From Parcubacteria group bacterium (GTDB taxonomy: Bacteria; Patescibacteriota; Minisyncoccia; Moranbacterales; JAKLHP01), in assembly GCA_041657845.1 (NCBI GenBank), contig JBBABD010000016.1, forward strand, positions 1 through 15,522: a DNA stretch of 15,522 nucleotides, written 5' to 3'. Both the position numbers and the translations under genes were made by a program. Within the stretch, counting starts at the first letter, position 1. The number at the start of each line of letters is the position of its first letter. The notes under the pieces are model-generated. The model did no database searches, was not told the DNA's origin, and saw only the letters and a program-made list of their open reading frames with translations. Positions 1 to 7,322 of the stretch are shown one piece after another.

Positions 1-1249
1 TTCGACAAGAAAGGCAAGCAGGAGTATTACAACCGAATCCGAGCATTATTGGAATGCAAGCCTTTCCGTGCACTCCCAGTTTGTGCATTAAATTATCCAA
101 AAGAAAGGCGACTCTTGCCAAATATCCCCAGTCTTCCAAAATAAACAGAAAAAGATAAAACGGGAAAATATACGGCAAGACGATTCCGATTAAAGCGACG
201 GCACTTTCTATTCCGCTCCAAGCCAATAAAGATAAAAATGAGGTGCCGAAAATATTTTGAAAACCGAATTGCCATCCTGATGATATTTCCTCCAACCAAA
301 AAGAAAGGTGATCTCCGAATTGGAAAATAGAAATGAAAACCAAGCTGAAAATGGCAATCATAATCGGATAACCCCAAATCCTATGACCAGTCAAATTATC
401 TAACCATTCATTAAGACTGACTCTTTGAGGTTTTTTGGTTTTCATTACTTCCTCTATTATTCGTGAAATTAAATTGCACCTTTCATCGGCAATTACTATA
501 GGAGAATCTTGACCGTGAATTTTTTCCAGCTCCAGACATAAATTTTTTGCCTTCTCCAAAACTTCTGGTTTATTTTCCTTAACCATTTTCTCCACCTGCT
601 TGTCCCTCTCTAAAAGTTTTATCGCTATCCATCTTTTAGGATAAGGAATTTTAATATTCCCTAAAATATCAATCAAATACCTTATTCTTTCCTCTATTTC
701 TTTTCCATATTTTAAAAATTCTCGTAATGGATTTTTCTTTGCCAATTTTATCCCTTCAACCAAACATTTATTTATACCCCGACCATAAATGGCTGCTACT
801 AGAACAACTTGGATATTCAACAATTTTTCCAGCTTTTTGCTGTTGATTTCAATTCCTTTTTCCTCAAGCAGGTTTGCCATATTCAAAGCCATAACCATCG
901 GTCTTTCTAATTCCAGAAGTTGCAGAGTAAAAATTAAATTTCTTTCCAGGTGTGTCGCATCAACTACATTAATTATGAAGTCAGGTTTTTGAATAGCGAT
1001 ATATTCACGTGATATTAGCTCTTCCAGGGAATAAGTTGAAAGTGAATAAATCCCAGGCAAATCCAAGATGTCAATCGTATAACCTTTATACTGCAAGGTT
1101 CCCTCCGCTTTTTCCACAGTTTTACCAGCCCAATTCCCAATATGCTGATGAAGCCCTGTCAGATAATTAAATATGACGGACTTGCCAACATTTGCCTGCC
1201 CTGCCAGCACAACATTCAATTTTTTGTTTTTCACATTTATTTGACCCAT
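1..1249 (-). CDS. feoB: Ferrous iron transport protein B (FeoB), N-terminal 416 codons, runs off the left edge
   Basis: GTP-gated inner-membrane importer of Fe(II). Reading from ATG at 1249, the G domain shows G1 GQANVGKS (residues 17-24), the G2 region HIGNWAGKTVE with Thr44, and G3 DLPG (63-66). A helical linker of about 110 residues follows, then membrane segments from about residue 290 and the FeoB pore signature GFGCNTP (404-410), followed by ACLSCR at the window edge. The usual G4 motif N-x-x-D reads NMAN (123-126), so the guanine-contacting Asp is Asn, and the G5 SA is AA (152-153). The start overlaps the end of feoA by 13 bases in another frame, which implies translational coupling. 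The C-terminal half lies outside the window. FeoB identity is near certain; nucleotide specificity is open. Confidence 0.95.
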   Translation of the reverse strand, partial: MGQINVKNKKLNVVLAGQANVGKSVIFNYLTGLHQHIGNWAGKTVEKAEGTLQYKGYTIDILDLPGIYSLSTYSLEELISREYIAIQKPDFIINVVDATHLERNLIFTLQLLELERPMVMALNMANLLEEKGIEINSKKLEKLLNIQVVLVAAIYGRGINKCLVEGIKLAKKNPLREFLKYGKEIEERIRYLIDILGNIKIPYPKRWIAIKLLERDKQVEKMVKENKPEVLEKAKNLCLELEKIHGQDSPIVIADERCNLISRIIEEVMKTKKPQRVSLNEWLDNLTGHRIWGYPIMIAIFSLVFISIFQFGDHLSFWLEEISSGWQFGFQNIFGTSFLSLLAWSGIESAVALIGIVLPYIFPFYLFLFILEDWGYLARVAFLLDNLMHKLGVHGKACIPIMLGFGCNTPACLSCR

Positions 1250-1473
1250 ACTTTTGAAGCGATTTCCCTACCCAAAACTAGCTTGCAACCTCTGACTTCA
1301 ATTTCTATCGGACCGAAGAATAATGTTTTTTTCAAAACTTTTACAAGCGTATTCGGAGTCAGTCCCAAGTCAGCCAGTCTTTTTGCAGCCTCTTTGCCAG
1401 CATCAATAAGAGCAATTTCCGCACTTTGGTTCATTTTTAAATTCGTCAAATTGATTGATTTTTTTTCATTCAT
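1237..1473 (-). CDS. feoA: FeoA, small SH3-like partner of FeoB
   Basis: A 78-residue FeoA-type protein that acts in the cytoplasm with FeoB in ferrous iron uptake. It shows the family pattern: an N-terminal strand (INLTNLKMNQSAEI), the helix-turn RLADLGLTPNT, then strands ending in LGREIASKVWV. The reading frame is open up to an ATG at 1536, but that longer start would translate through a perfect hairpin with a U-tract (1507-1527). A length of 78 residues also fits the family. ATG 1473 is therefore preferred, with an extended -10 element just upstream. Its stop overlaps the feoB start. No clear Shine-Dalgarno is seen. Confidence 0.9.
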   Translation of the reverse strand: MNEKKSINLTNLKMNQSAEIALIDAGKEAAKRLADLGLTPNTLVKVLKKTLFFGPIEIEVRGCKLVLGREIASKVWVK

Positions 1474-1496
1474 AAATTTAGAAGTTTTGCATTTCA

Positions 1497-1505
1497 ATTC
1501 TATCA
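1497..1505 (-). promoter_or_regulatory. Extended -10 element, probable feoAB promoter
   Basis: On the minus strand the bases read TGATAGAAT, an extended -10 (TGn plus a TATAAT-like hexamer), 24 bases upstream of the feoA ATG at 1473 and directly after the terminator hairpin. The best-spaced -35 hexamer (GAGTCA, 1520-1525) is poor, so the call rests on the -10 and on position. No Fur-box-like 19-mer was recognised. Confidence 0.4.
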
Positions 1506-1506
1506 C

Positions 1507-1527
1507 AAAAACAGAGTTTTGACTCTG
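1507..1527 (-). terminator. Rho-independent terminator after the SDR gene
   Basis: The minus strand reads CAGAGT-CAAA-ACTCTG followed by TTTTT: a perfect 6-bp stem with a 4-base loop and a U-tract. It lies 28 bases past the stop of the SDR gene and separates it from feoAB. Confidence 0.7.
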
Positions 1528-1554
1528 CTTTTGCAATGGTTAAATTTCTAAAAA

Positions 1555-2283
1555 TTATTGCGCCGTCCAACCTCCGTCAACATAAAGAATTGAGCCAGTC
1601 ACATATTTCGATTCATCAGAAGCTAAATATACGGCTGCGTAAGCGATATCATTCGGTTCACCCATATGTCCCAAAGGCGTAGCCGAACAAATTACTTTAT
1701 TGGCTTCTTTATTATCCTGCATTCCTTTGGTCATTTGCGTTTTAATGAACCCTGGAGCAATTGCATTCACTCTGATTCCATCAGACGCCATTTCTAAGGC
1801 GGATGTGCGAGTTAATTGATTAACTCCGCCTTTGGAAGCACAATACGCTCCGGCGGTTTTGAAACCGACCTGCCCCAGAATTGAAGTCATATTAACAATG
1901 GAACCTTTAATGCCTTTTTCTTTCATATAGCTACTTGCTTCCCGTATGCTGTAAAAAACTCCGCTTAAGTTGATAGCGATTACTTTTTCCCAAACCTCAT
2001 CAGACATAGTGACTATTTCCCCCACCAGTCCAATGCCGGCGTTATTGACCATAATATCCAATTTCCCAAATTTTTCCACAGCAGCATCTATTAAATCTTT
2101 CACTTCTTCTTTTTTGGAAGTGTCCGCTTTCACAAAAATTGCATTCTCTGCTAATTCATCAGAATAAGGATTCACATCTGAAAAGACCACCTTGGCGCCT
2201 TCCTTGAGATACATTTGGGCAATCGCTTTGCCCAAGCCAGAAGAAGCTCCGGTTACGATTGCCACTTTGTTTTTTAATCTCAT
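1555..2283 (-). CDS. Short-chain dehydrogenase/reductase (classical SDR)
   Basis: A 242-residue NAD(P)-dependent oxidoreductase with a Rossmann fold. It has the cofactor motif TGASSGLG (11-18), Asp36 at the end of strand 2 (which favours NAD(H) over NADPH), NNAG (80-83), and the catalytic tetrad Asn105, Ser134, Tyr147 and Lys151 within YCASK. The PG motif is at 177-178 and the C-terminal VDGGWTAQ is typical. Length and motif spacing are those of the classical FabG / 3-hydroxyacyl / sugar-alcohol dehydrogenase group, and the substrate cannot be read from sequence. It follows the PAP2 gene with 50 bases between and is closed by the hairpin at 1507-1527. A FabG role is possible but no fatty-acid genes are nearby. 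Confidence 0.93.
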   Translation of the reverse strand: MRLKNKVAIVTGASSGLGKAIAQMYLKEGAKVVFSDVNPYSDELAENAIFVKADTSKKEEVKDLIDAAVEKFGKLDIMVNNAGIGLVGEIVTMSDEVWEKVIAINLSGVFYSIREASSYMKEKGIKGSIVNMTSILGQVGFKTAGAYCASKGGVNQLTRTSALEMASDGIRVNAIAPGFIKTQMTKGMQDNKEANKVICSATPLGHMGEPNDIAYAAVYLASDESKYVTGSILYVDGGWTAQ

Positions 2284-2333
2284 AGTTTTTGTTTCTATTT
2301 TATGTTTTTTTGCAAAAATATAAAAAGATAATT

Positions 2334-2834
2334 TTAATTATTAAAATAATTTTTCACGCATCTTAAATTCATTACTTTTGGCAATAAATTCCTATAAATC
2401 AGAAATGATACTGAAAAAGCAATAACAATACTACCTATAACATCAATCGGATGGTGTACTCCAGCCAAAACTCTGGCGATGCCCACTAGCATAGCAAGCA
2501 TAAGAAGCAATATTCCTAATTTTCGGTTTAAATAAAAAATGATTGCAGATATAGCGCTACTCAGTAAAACGTGGTCTGAAGTAAATCCATTATCTGGTAC
2601 GTGAAAAATTAGAGGCACTGAATGACTTAAAGCAAAAGGACGTGGGTTGTAATAAAAAATTGATAGTGTTTTTGCCACTATATAAATAGCCGGTAAGGAT
2701 ATGAGACTGAATATGATAATCCGCCGTTGTCTGTCTCTTGACTGCTTTAGAAAATATAAAAAAGCAATAATCATTATTAAAAATATCAAATACTTCGCTC
2801 CGAAAATTATCAGATTATTTGATAAATATCTCAT
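2334..2834 (-). CDS. PAP2-family membrane phosphatase
   Basis: A 166-residue integral membrane protein of the PAP2 / undecaprenyl-diphosphatase (BcrC-like) superfamily, which removes phosphate from lipid phosphates at the outer membrane face. The three catalytic blocks are visible: Lys55 with NPRPF (63-67), SDH (86-88) in GFTSDHVLLSS, and R121 with GVHHPID, where His127 would be the nucleophile and Asp131 its partner. The usual Pro of the PSDH/PSGH block is Thr85. Hydrophobic segments lie at about 8-28, 38-58, 90-102, 107-125 and 130-147. Lipid-carrier recycling is a family-based guess. It sits 29 bases after the preceding gene. Confidence 0.88.
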   Translation of the reverse strand: MRYLSNNLIIFGAKYLIFLIMIIAFLYFLKQSRDRQRRIIIFSLISLPAIYIVAKTLSIFYYNPRPFALSHSVPLIFHVPDNGFTSDHVLLSSAISAIIFYLNRKLGILLLMLAMLVGIARVLAGVHHPIDVIGSIVIAFSVSFLIYRNLLPKVMNLRCVKNYFNN

Positions 2835-2863
2835 AAATAAAATTTTAAGGCTATGATACTGAA

Positions 2864-3835
2864 CTATAAATATTTTCCGTATACATCTGGGTCATAATAG
2901 CAATTCGGATTAGGAACTTCATCGGGGTCAAGACAGCATTCCATATCCATATGCCCTTTCTTGTGGTCTTTTTTATCGCTCTTATGCGGATGGTCGTGTT
3001 TATGATTGCAAACTTTTCTTCCCAGACTGTCCACATCATAAACATACGGCATCGGAGCCCTGACCACTGGCTCAATACTTGCCTTCGGTCTCTTGATGTC
3101 AATCAGATTGAAAGTTGAGGCTGCTGAAATGAATTCGGGAATATTTTGAATTATTTCTTTTTCCGATTGGATGGTTTTCTCTTCCTCGCCTGACAGAATT
3201 GGGACAATGTTATACATATAATCGTCGCTGGTCAGAGTGTAGAAATAGGCGGGATTGTAACAATCGTCATCGGAAGGAATATAAATTTGTTCGGCTGGAT
3301 AATCTTCGTTTTCCGCCAGATGACCTTCAATTGTTTGGCAAGCACCTTGTTCTTTCAGTTCTTCGTTTTTAACAGTCGGGAACTCATCGGTACCGGAAAG
3401 TTCCTTGATTTTATTAACATTATATACCACCACATCAAAACCAATGTAGTGGTTAGCATCATTAATTTCTGATTTTCTAAACTCGTAGCGGTATTCCCAT
3501 TTGGCTCCTTTGGTGGCACTTTTTAGGACTGGCTTTTTCCAATTGTCTGGATATTTCAATTCAAAGCCATACCACTGAGTCTGATAGGTTTTCCAATCGG
3601 TTGTATCAATAGTCGGATTTTCCGCTTCGTTTTCCTCCATAACCGCCTGCTCCGTTATTTTACCTGCTTCTGGCTGAATGAGTTTATATGACAGTTTCTT
3701 GTGATTCGTTATCAATAAAGCCATTAGTCCGATGGACATTGCTGTGATAACGATATCTCTTACTAAGTTTTCCTTGCAGAAAATAGCACCACATACCGAT
3801 TTTTTATTTTTTTGCTTTTCTTTTTGTTTTTTCAT
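2864..3835 (-). CDS. Membrane-anchored protein with His/Cys-rich C-terminal tail, function unknown
   Basis: A 323-residue protein read from ATG 3835; a TTG at 3853 would add six residues. A lysine-rich N-terminus is followed by one membrane segment (about 27-43), then an extracytoplasmic region containing WKTYQTQWYGFELKYPDNW (81-99), a PsbP-like opening seen in many small secreted Patescibacteria proteins (recalled, not searched). Two Cys (166, 192) could form a disulfide. The tail (276-312) packs Cys276, His278, 280, 282, 284, 291 and 295, then Cys300, 301 and 312, which suggests binding of a soft metal. I do not recognise a named family. It lies 81 bases after the DUF134 gene, so it may be the last part of that transcript or have its own promoter. 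Confidence 0.8.
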   Translation of the reverse strand: MKKQKEKQKNKKSVCGAIFCKENLVRDIVITAMSIGLMALLITNHKKLSYKLIQPEAGKITEQAVMEENEAENPTIDTTDWKTYQTQWYGFELKYPDNWKKPVLKSATKGAKWEYRYEFRKSEINDANHYIGFDVVVYNVNKIKELSGTDEFPTVKNEELKEQGACQTIEGHLAENEDYPAEQIYIPSDDDCYNPAYFYTLTSDDYMYNIVPILSGEEEKTIQSEKEIIQNIPEFISAASTFNLIDIKRPKASIEPVVRAPMPYVYDVDSLGRKVCNHKHDHPHKSDKKDHKKGHMDMECCLDPDEVPNPNCYYDPDVYGKYL

Positions 3836-3916
3836 ACAAAACCAACGCTTCAAGATACTTACAAATACTTTTTTAGACTATCTTAAATTTCGCTTCTTGG
3901 CAACAAAAAACACGCC

Positions 3917-4192
3917 CTACTCTTCAATCCTCAATGCCCTACCTTTAACAATCGCTTCGGCAATCTTAATTCTGGCAGAAGATAAAATCCGCTGGAAAGT
4001 GCTTTGCGAAGTATTCATTTTTTCCGAGGCTTCAGTTTGTTCCAAACCGTCAAAATCTTTTAGCTTCACCGCTTCCATTTCCTCCTTGGTCAAAACGACC
4101 TCCTCCAAATCATACATCGGAATTCCTTGGGGTTTAAAATAATGGGCTTTGGGTTTAAATCTCAAACGTTTGCATAATCTTGGTCTGGTCAT
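3917..4192 (-). CDS. DUF134 family helix-turn-helix protein
   Basis: A 91-residue protein matching the DUF134/UPF0251 family. It opens with MTRPRLCKRLRFKP, continues with YFKPQGIPMYDLEEVVLTK, and has a sigma-70-region-4-like helix-turn-helix (SEKMNTSQSTFQRILSSAR, about 60-78), ending ALRIEE. Members are putative DNA-binding regulators usually found beside NifX-like and Fe-S genes. The frame is open to 4249, but the family always begins at the M-x-RPR motif, so ATG 4192 is chosen. It starts 17 bases after the arginine decarboxylase stop and is the last gene of the packed operon. Inference: it may regulate the promoter at 9257-9285. Confidence 0.9.
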   Translation of the reverse strand: MTRPRLCKRLRFKPKAHYFKPQGIPMYDLEEVVLTKEEMEAVKLKDFDGLEQTEASEKMNTSQSTFQRILSSARIKIAEAIVKGRALRIEE

Positions 4193-4209
4193 ATTATTTT
4201 CTTCTATTT

Positions 4210-4752
4210 TTATTCTATAAAAACAGCAACCGCAATTACCGTTGTCCATAAATTATCTTTATTCCCTTCTGCTGATTGAGTAATGTTTGTTGTTTTAAAA
4301 ATATATCCTGAAGATTTATAAACTTGTTCCCTTTCTTGCCAAGCGGTATCGGAATCAAAATCTACGCCCAAAGTTGTTGCCAGCATCGTAGCCGCCAAAT
4401 CCTCGGCATACTCTCCTGCCTTTTCGCCCTTTTCTCCGAAAGCATGATGTTCTGAAAGATAACCGTAATGATTATTATCCTTGGGAATAGCCAATCCGAT
4501 AGAAGCTGAAATCAATCTATTGGGTTCATTATTATCATTTCTTGCCATAATGCAATAAGTTATTTCTCCAGCATTCAATAATTTTTCTCCTTCTTTTTTC
4601 GGAATTATTTTGCAATTTGGAGGAAAAATTGAAGAAACGCAAACAAGATTGCACTTTTCAATTCCCGCATCTCTTAGAGCTAATTCAAAACTTGCCAGCT
4701 TATCCTTATGCACTCCCACTCCTTTTGTTAGAAAAATTTTTTGCGGTACCAT
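4210..4752 (-). CDS. pdaD: Pyruvoyl-dependent arginine decarboxylase
   Basis: Converts arginine to agmatine and CO2 using a pyruvoyl group made by self-cleavage of the proenzyme. The 180-residue protein has the near-invariant opening MVPQKIFLTKGVGVHKDKL, the helix SFELALRDAGI, and the cleavage site VSS-IFPPNC, where cutting between Ser40 and Ser41 would generate the pyruvoyl on the beta chain. The conserved region HHAFGEKGEKAGEYAED carries the glutamates expected in the active-site region. Length matches archaeal and bacterial homologues. Agmatine feeds polyamine synthesis, but no agmatinase or ureohydrolase is in the window. It lies between the CDF transporter (24 bases upstream) and DUF134, so it is probably cotranscribed with the metal/redox genes. 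Confidence 0.93.
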   Translation of the reverse strand: MVPQKIFLTKGVGVHKDKLASFELALRDAGIEKCNLVCVSSIFPPNCKIIPKKEGEKLLNAGEITYCIMARNDNNEPNRLISASIGLAIPKDNNHYGYLSEHHAFGEKGEKAGEYAEDLAATMLATTLGVDFDSDTAWQEREQVYKSSGYIFKTTNITQSAEGNKDNLWTTVIAVAVFIE

Positions 4753-4776
4753 TTTTGTTATATTGTTTTAAATTGA

Positions 4777-5826
4777 TTATTTTCTTTCTAAATTTATATT
4801 ACACTTTGGACATTTTAAATTTGAGCAAGGAACGCCTCTTTCGTGCAGAACGCTATAACCACATTTAGGACAAACGCATTTTCCATCAGGTCCTTTACCA
4901 ACGGCCTCTTCTATTTTTTCCGTAAACTTTCCTTTTCTTTGCCAGCCAAAGCTCTTACCGAGACTTGGTTTGTAAAAACTATTTTCAATTTCGTGACTGA
5001 CAATTTGAATGACTACATACTGCAAGCTTTCAATTCCATTGACCAATTTTTCTCTCAAGATATCGGAAACCTTAGTTGCCTCTTCCACTTTTAAATTGTT
5101 TGGCAAATTTATTTCCAGATTAGCGGTGACTGCCGAACCTTTCTTTTGTGTCTTAAGCGAAACTATTTCAATATTTTCATTTTTAGCGATTAACCTTATG
5201 ACATTTTCAATTTTTTCTCCAGCCGAAACATCCAATAGCGATTCTGTAGCTTCTTTACCGATTAAAAAAGCTTCTTTCATTATATACAATCCCATCAACA
5301 TCGCCAAAAGAGCATCCGCATAAATCCAATAGGGAGTCAACAACAATCCTCCGACAATCACCAAGGAAGTGTAAACATCAATTCTGGAATGGACTCCATC
5401 AGAAAGCAAGCTCAAGGAATTTTCTTTTTTTCCGTAATAAATTTTGAGTCTGGCCATTATTTCATTGGCAACAGCGGTAAGTATCATAACCGAGAAAGCC
5501 AAATAGCCAATTTCAATTTTTTCTGGCTCAAAAAAACTTTTAAAAGCATTGTAAATAATACCAACTCCAGTTACCGCAATGACTATCGCAATAATAACCC
5601 CGCTTAAAACTTCAAATTTGTAATGCCCATAAGGGTGTTCCTTGTCTGCTGGCTTTCCTGACATTCTAATTCCGATATAGCTGATGGCTGAGGAAAATAT
5701 ATCCGCAAAAGAATCAATTCCTGCCGCCAGAATTGCCGATGAATTGGAAAAAATACCGACAGCAATTTTACCCCCAGCCAACAGAGCATTTACCAGTATT
5801 GATATGATTGCGATTTTTTCTTTCAT
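4777..5826 (-). CDS. Cation diffusion facilitator (CDF) metal transporter with Cys-rich C-terminal extension
   Basis: A 349-residue membrane protein that exports divalent metal in exchange for protons. Six membrane segments lie within residues 5-190. The transport site is Asp38/Asp42 in TM2 (GIDSFADIFSS) with His146/Asp150 in TM5 (DGVHSRIDV), the D-D-H-D set seen in YiiP/FieF-type Zn/Fe/Cd exporters. HPYGH (64-68) is the family loop motif. A CDF cytoplasmic alpha-beta domain (about 200-280) is followed by an extra tail with Cys317, 319 and 322, His329, and Cys334, 339 and 342 (CPKCGY ... PCSNLKCPKC), which looks like a zinc ribbon. This tail is absent from standard CDF proteins and could act as a metal sensor or acceptor. 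The gene is 16 bases from the Trx-CcdA gene. Confidence 0.93.
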   Translation of the reverse strand: MKEKIAIISILVNALLAGGKIAVGIFSNSSAILAAGIDSFADIFSSAISYIGIRMSGKPADKEHPYGHYKFEVLSGVIIAIVIAVTGVGIIYNAFKSFFEPEKIEIGYLAFSVMILTAVANEIMARLKIYYGKKENSLSLLSDGVHSRIDVYTSLVIVGGLLLTPYWIYADALLAMLMGLYIMKEAFLIGKEATESLLDVSAGEKIENVIRLIAKNENIEIVSLKTQKKGSAVTANLEINLPNNLKVEEATKVSDILREKLVNGIESLQYVVIQIVSHEIENSFYKPSLGKSFGWQRKGKFTEKIEEAVGKGPDGKCVCPKCGYSVLHERGVPCSNLKCPKCNINLERK

Positions 5827-5842
5827 ACATTTATATTACAAT

Positions 5843-7048
5843 TTATCCAAACATTAGCCATTGAGGTTTAAAAATTAACAGCAACCCAATAATCAACATA
5901 ATCAATCCGCCAATCAGTTGCGAATATTTGGAATATCTCGTAGAAATCCCAGTCATTTCCAATGTAACCATCGCCATAAAGAAAATAAACAAATCGTCCA
6001 GCATAAAAAAGAAAATATAAAGCAAAATATACAGATAATATTGCCATTTGGAAAGTTCATTGAGTGCCAATATCTGTGTGTAAACCGCAGGAAGTCCTGC
6101 TGAGCAAATAAGTTCTACCAGATTTACCATAAAAGCTAAAGCAATAATTCCTCCCAAGGCTATCCAAAAGCTGTTTTTACCGACAACTGATTTTAATTTT
6201 TGGAAAACTTTTTGACGGTTTTCATCGCTGACTACTTTACAACCGCTCTCTTTATTAAACAAAAATTCCCTAAGGCTGTATCCTCCTCCTAACAAAGCCA
6301 CAATTCCAATAGCTATTCGTACCCAGACAACAAAACCTAAAAATAAAATGAGATTGAGCCAAGCAGACATAAACATAAAATAGACAGAAGCAGAAGCAAC
6401 TATGAAGGCTGTTCCTAAAATCCACATTCTTTTTTTATCTTTCATTCCTAAGAGCAAACTGATAAGGAACAGTAGTGTCCACATCGCACAAGGATTGAAT
6501 CCGTCCAGAAGCCCCATAATTATAGTAATGATTGGCAAAGAAAATTCGTAAACGTTAATTTTACCAATAAATGGAAGCTTGATTACTTTTTCTTTTCTGT
6601 TTTCTTCAGACACGCTATTTTGTTTTGAGTCTTCTTTACTTCTATCTTCGGAATTTATTATATTTTTTATTTTATCAGGACAACTGATTTTATCACATTT
6701 TTCTATTTGATTTTTAATTTCTTCTGAAGTTATATTTTCGGCATATCCAACAAAAAATTTGTCACCAATGACTGAAAATGGAACACCTGTGACATCCGCA
6801 TTTAATGACTTTCCGACTTTTTGCAAAAACAATGCGTTTTCTTTATTGCGGTAAATTTCAAAACTTTTTATTTCCAAATTTGGATAAATTTTCTGCATTT
6901 CCTGCAAAAATTCTATTTCTTTGGCACAATGTGGACAGCCATCGCCATAAAAAAAATATGCCTTGACTGAATCGGAAGCGTTTACTCCCAAACTTGCCTG
7001 AAAAAATGTGAACACTGAAATAAAAAATATAGCTAACGTTTTTTTCAT
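5843..7048 (-). CDS. Fusion of secreted thioredoxin-like domain and CcdA/DsbD-type membrane domain
   Basis: A 401-residue predicted thiol-redox relay. A signal peptide (about 1-24, ending GVNA) leads into a thioredoxin/glutaredoxin-fold domain outside the membrane with active site CPHC (38-41) and cis-Pro90 in VTGVP. A charged linker (about 130-160) follows, then a six-segment membrane domain with DGFNPCA (Cys187) and ICSAGLP (Cys315), the cysteine pair typical of CcdA/DsbD-beta. Family knowledge: such proteins carry electrons from cytoplasmic thioredoxin to extracytoplasmic partners. ATG 7048 is chosen over an in-frame ATG at 7084 because it yields a clean signal peptide and has AGG eight bases upstream. 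It starts 4 bases after the stop of a small thioredoxin, its likely electron donor. Confidence 0.9.
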   Translation of the reverse strand: MKKTLAIFFISVFTFFQASLGVNASDSVKAYFFYGDGCPHCAKEIEFLQEMQKIYPNLEIKSFEIYRNKENALFLQKVGKSLNADVTGVPFSVIGDKFFVGYAENITSEEIKNQIEKCDKISCPDKIKNIINSEDRSKEDSKQNSVSEENRKEKVIKLPFIGKINVYEFSLPIITIIMGLLDGFNPCAMWTLLFLISLLLGMKDKKRMWILGTAFIVASASVYFMFMSAWLNLILFLGFVVWVRIAIGIVALLGGGYSLREFLFNKESGCKVVSDENRQKVFQKLKSVVGKNSFWIALGGIIALAFMVNLVELICSAGLPAVYTQILALNELSKWQYYLYILLYIFFFMLDDLFIFFMAMVTLEMTGISTRYSKYSQLIGGLIMLIIGLLLIFKPQWLMFG

Positions 7049-7052
7049 AAAG

Positions 7053-7322
7053 CTACCTGTCTTTGTTTTGGTTGATAAGTTCAATCAACTTGTCTTCATC
7101 AACTTCTCCGTTTAATCTTAAAATTTCATTCTCCTTGTTATCTAAAAAAATGAAAGTTGGCAAAGTTCTGTCAATTTTGTATTTTTCTACCATTTCTTTG
7201 TCACTATCAAAATCATAATATTCAGTTTTAAGCCAAGAATTTTCTCCTTCAATTTTTTTCCATCTCGGCTTCATTACCAAACACCCAGAGCACCAAACGG
7301 CTCCGAATTTGAGCACTTTCAT
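7053..7322 (-). CDS. Small thioredoxin, CSGC active site
   Basis: An 89-residue thioredoxin-fold protein with no signal peptide, so cytoplasmic. The opening MKVLKFGAVWCSGCLVMKP places the redox pair at Cys11 and Cys14, and TLPTF (59-63) carries the cis-Pro. CSGC replaces the standard CGPC, which should alter the redox potential. Its start overlaps the stop of the MinD-ferredoxin gene (ATGA) and it ends 4 bases before the Trx-CcdA gene. The order suggests it hands electrons to the membrane relay. A general protein-disulfide role cannot be excluded. Confidence 0.9.
   Translation of the reverse strand: MKVLKFGAVWCSGCLVMKPRWKKIEGENSWLKTEYYDFDSDKEMVEKYKIDRTLPTFIFLDNKENEILRLNGEVDEDKLIELINQNKDR

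Noticed and set aside
93..377. 94-codon minus-strand open frame near the left edge
   Set aside because: It is in another frame of feoB, whose own frame reads with all family motifs from 1249 to the window edge.
3917..4249. Longer DUF134 start at 4249
   Set aside because: It would overlap the arginine decarboxylase gene and add 19 residues before the invariant M-x-RPR start of the family.
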